Shown: positions 63,980-64,000 of the stretch, in pieces | How the letters are laid out: every line of letters begins with the position of its first letter | Numbering within the stretch: the first letter of the stretch is position 1 | Source of the DNA: Caenimonas aquaedulcis | Lineage (GTDB): Bacteria > Pseudomonadota > Gammaproteobacteria > Burkholderiales > Burkholderiaceae_C | Reading direction: 5' to 3' | Length of the DNA: 64,000 nucleotides | Assembly: GCF_015831345.1 (NCBI RefSeq) | Contig: NZ_JADWYS010000001.1 | Span: 3,438,618-3,502,617, forward strand | Notes under the pieces: model-generated | Seen by the model: the letters and a program-made list of their open reading frames with translations, nothing else | Told to the model about the DNA's origin: nothing | Database searches by the model: none | Made by a program: the position numbers and the translations under genes

Positions 63980-64000
63980 ATGACTCGATTCATGAAATTG
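63980..64000 (+). CDS. Start of a gene cut by the window end
   Basis: An ATG at 63980 follows a GGAAGAGG ribosome binding site by a suitable distance, 32 bp after pilQ. Only seven codons (MTRFMKL) are visible, so the product cannot be named. In many betaproteobacteria aroK follows pilQ, but these residues do not identify it. Confidence 0.4.

Overview
The window is a compact stretch of a GC-rich betaproteobacterial chromosome. It is most likely a member of the Burkholderiales near Comamonadaceae (Ramlibacter/Variovorax-like). The main reasons are gene order and pathway choice: ponA, then cyaY-lptM-lysA, then pilMNOPQ; glmU and glmS flanking an Lrp-type regulator; system II cytochrome c maturation (ResB/CcsA) next to a cytochrome c4; metK divergent from two LpxL-type acyltransferases; and ybeY-phoH beside ruvAB. 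About 61 genes are recognised, nearly all intact. No gene-free stretch exceeds 300 bases. I saw no tRNA, rRNA, CRISPR array, IS element or prophage.

Layout. 1-5610: end of a sensor kinase, a CDF metal exporter, dtd, ybeY, phoH and ruvAB. 5613-8178: an odd island with a lower-GC membrane protein overlapping, tail to tail, a fusion of an alkylglycerol-monooxygenase-like hydroxylase with a YhhN (lysoplasmalogenase) domain; the hydroxylase gene also looks frameshifted near its start. 8198-21563: housekeeping genes (D-threonine aldolase-like enzyme, two lipoprotein/phosphatase genes, ttcA, a second CDF exporter, folB plus a pteridine-reductase-like SDR, a MidA methyltransferase, a ROK kinase, cca, dapA, a GST, slt and a 5-formyl-THF cyclo-ligase). 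21560-29293: a tandem ABC half-transporter pair, LysR and TetR regulators, gluconokinase and an MBL-fold protein. 29304-34828: a lipoprotein, glmU, lrp, glmS and a degenerate histidine-kinase-like protein.

34825-42754 is a repair/stress block: NAD(P)HX dehydratase, a phosphatase, the three-domain NHEJ ligase LigD, topoisomerase IB, a DUF2383 protein and two unknown coupled genes. 42761-48188: metK with a structured leader, two lipid A-type acyltransferases, an alpha/beta hydrolase, engB and cytochrome c4 with a clear terminator. 48189-54352: resB-ccsA and the methionine sulfoxide repair pair msrP/msrQ, which is split by two reverse-strand genes. 54294-64000: lysA, lptM, cyaY, ponA and the type IV pilus operon pilMNOPQ, with a following gene cut by the window end.

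Start codons were moved from the longest open frame where ribosome binding sites, overlaps or family N-termini argued for it. Four genes appear to use TTG. All function calls rest on motif recognition by eye; no database search was run.
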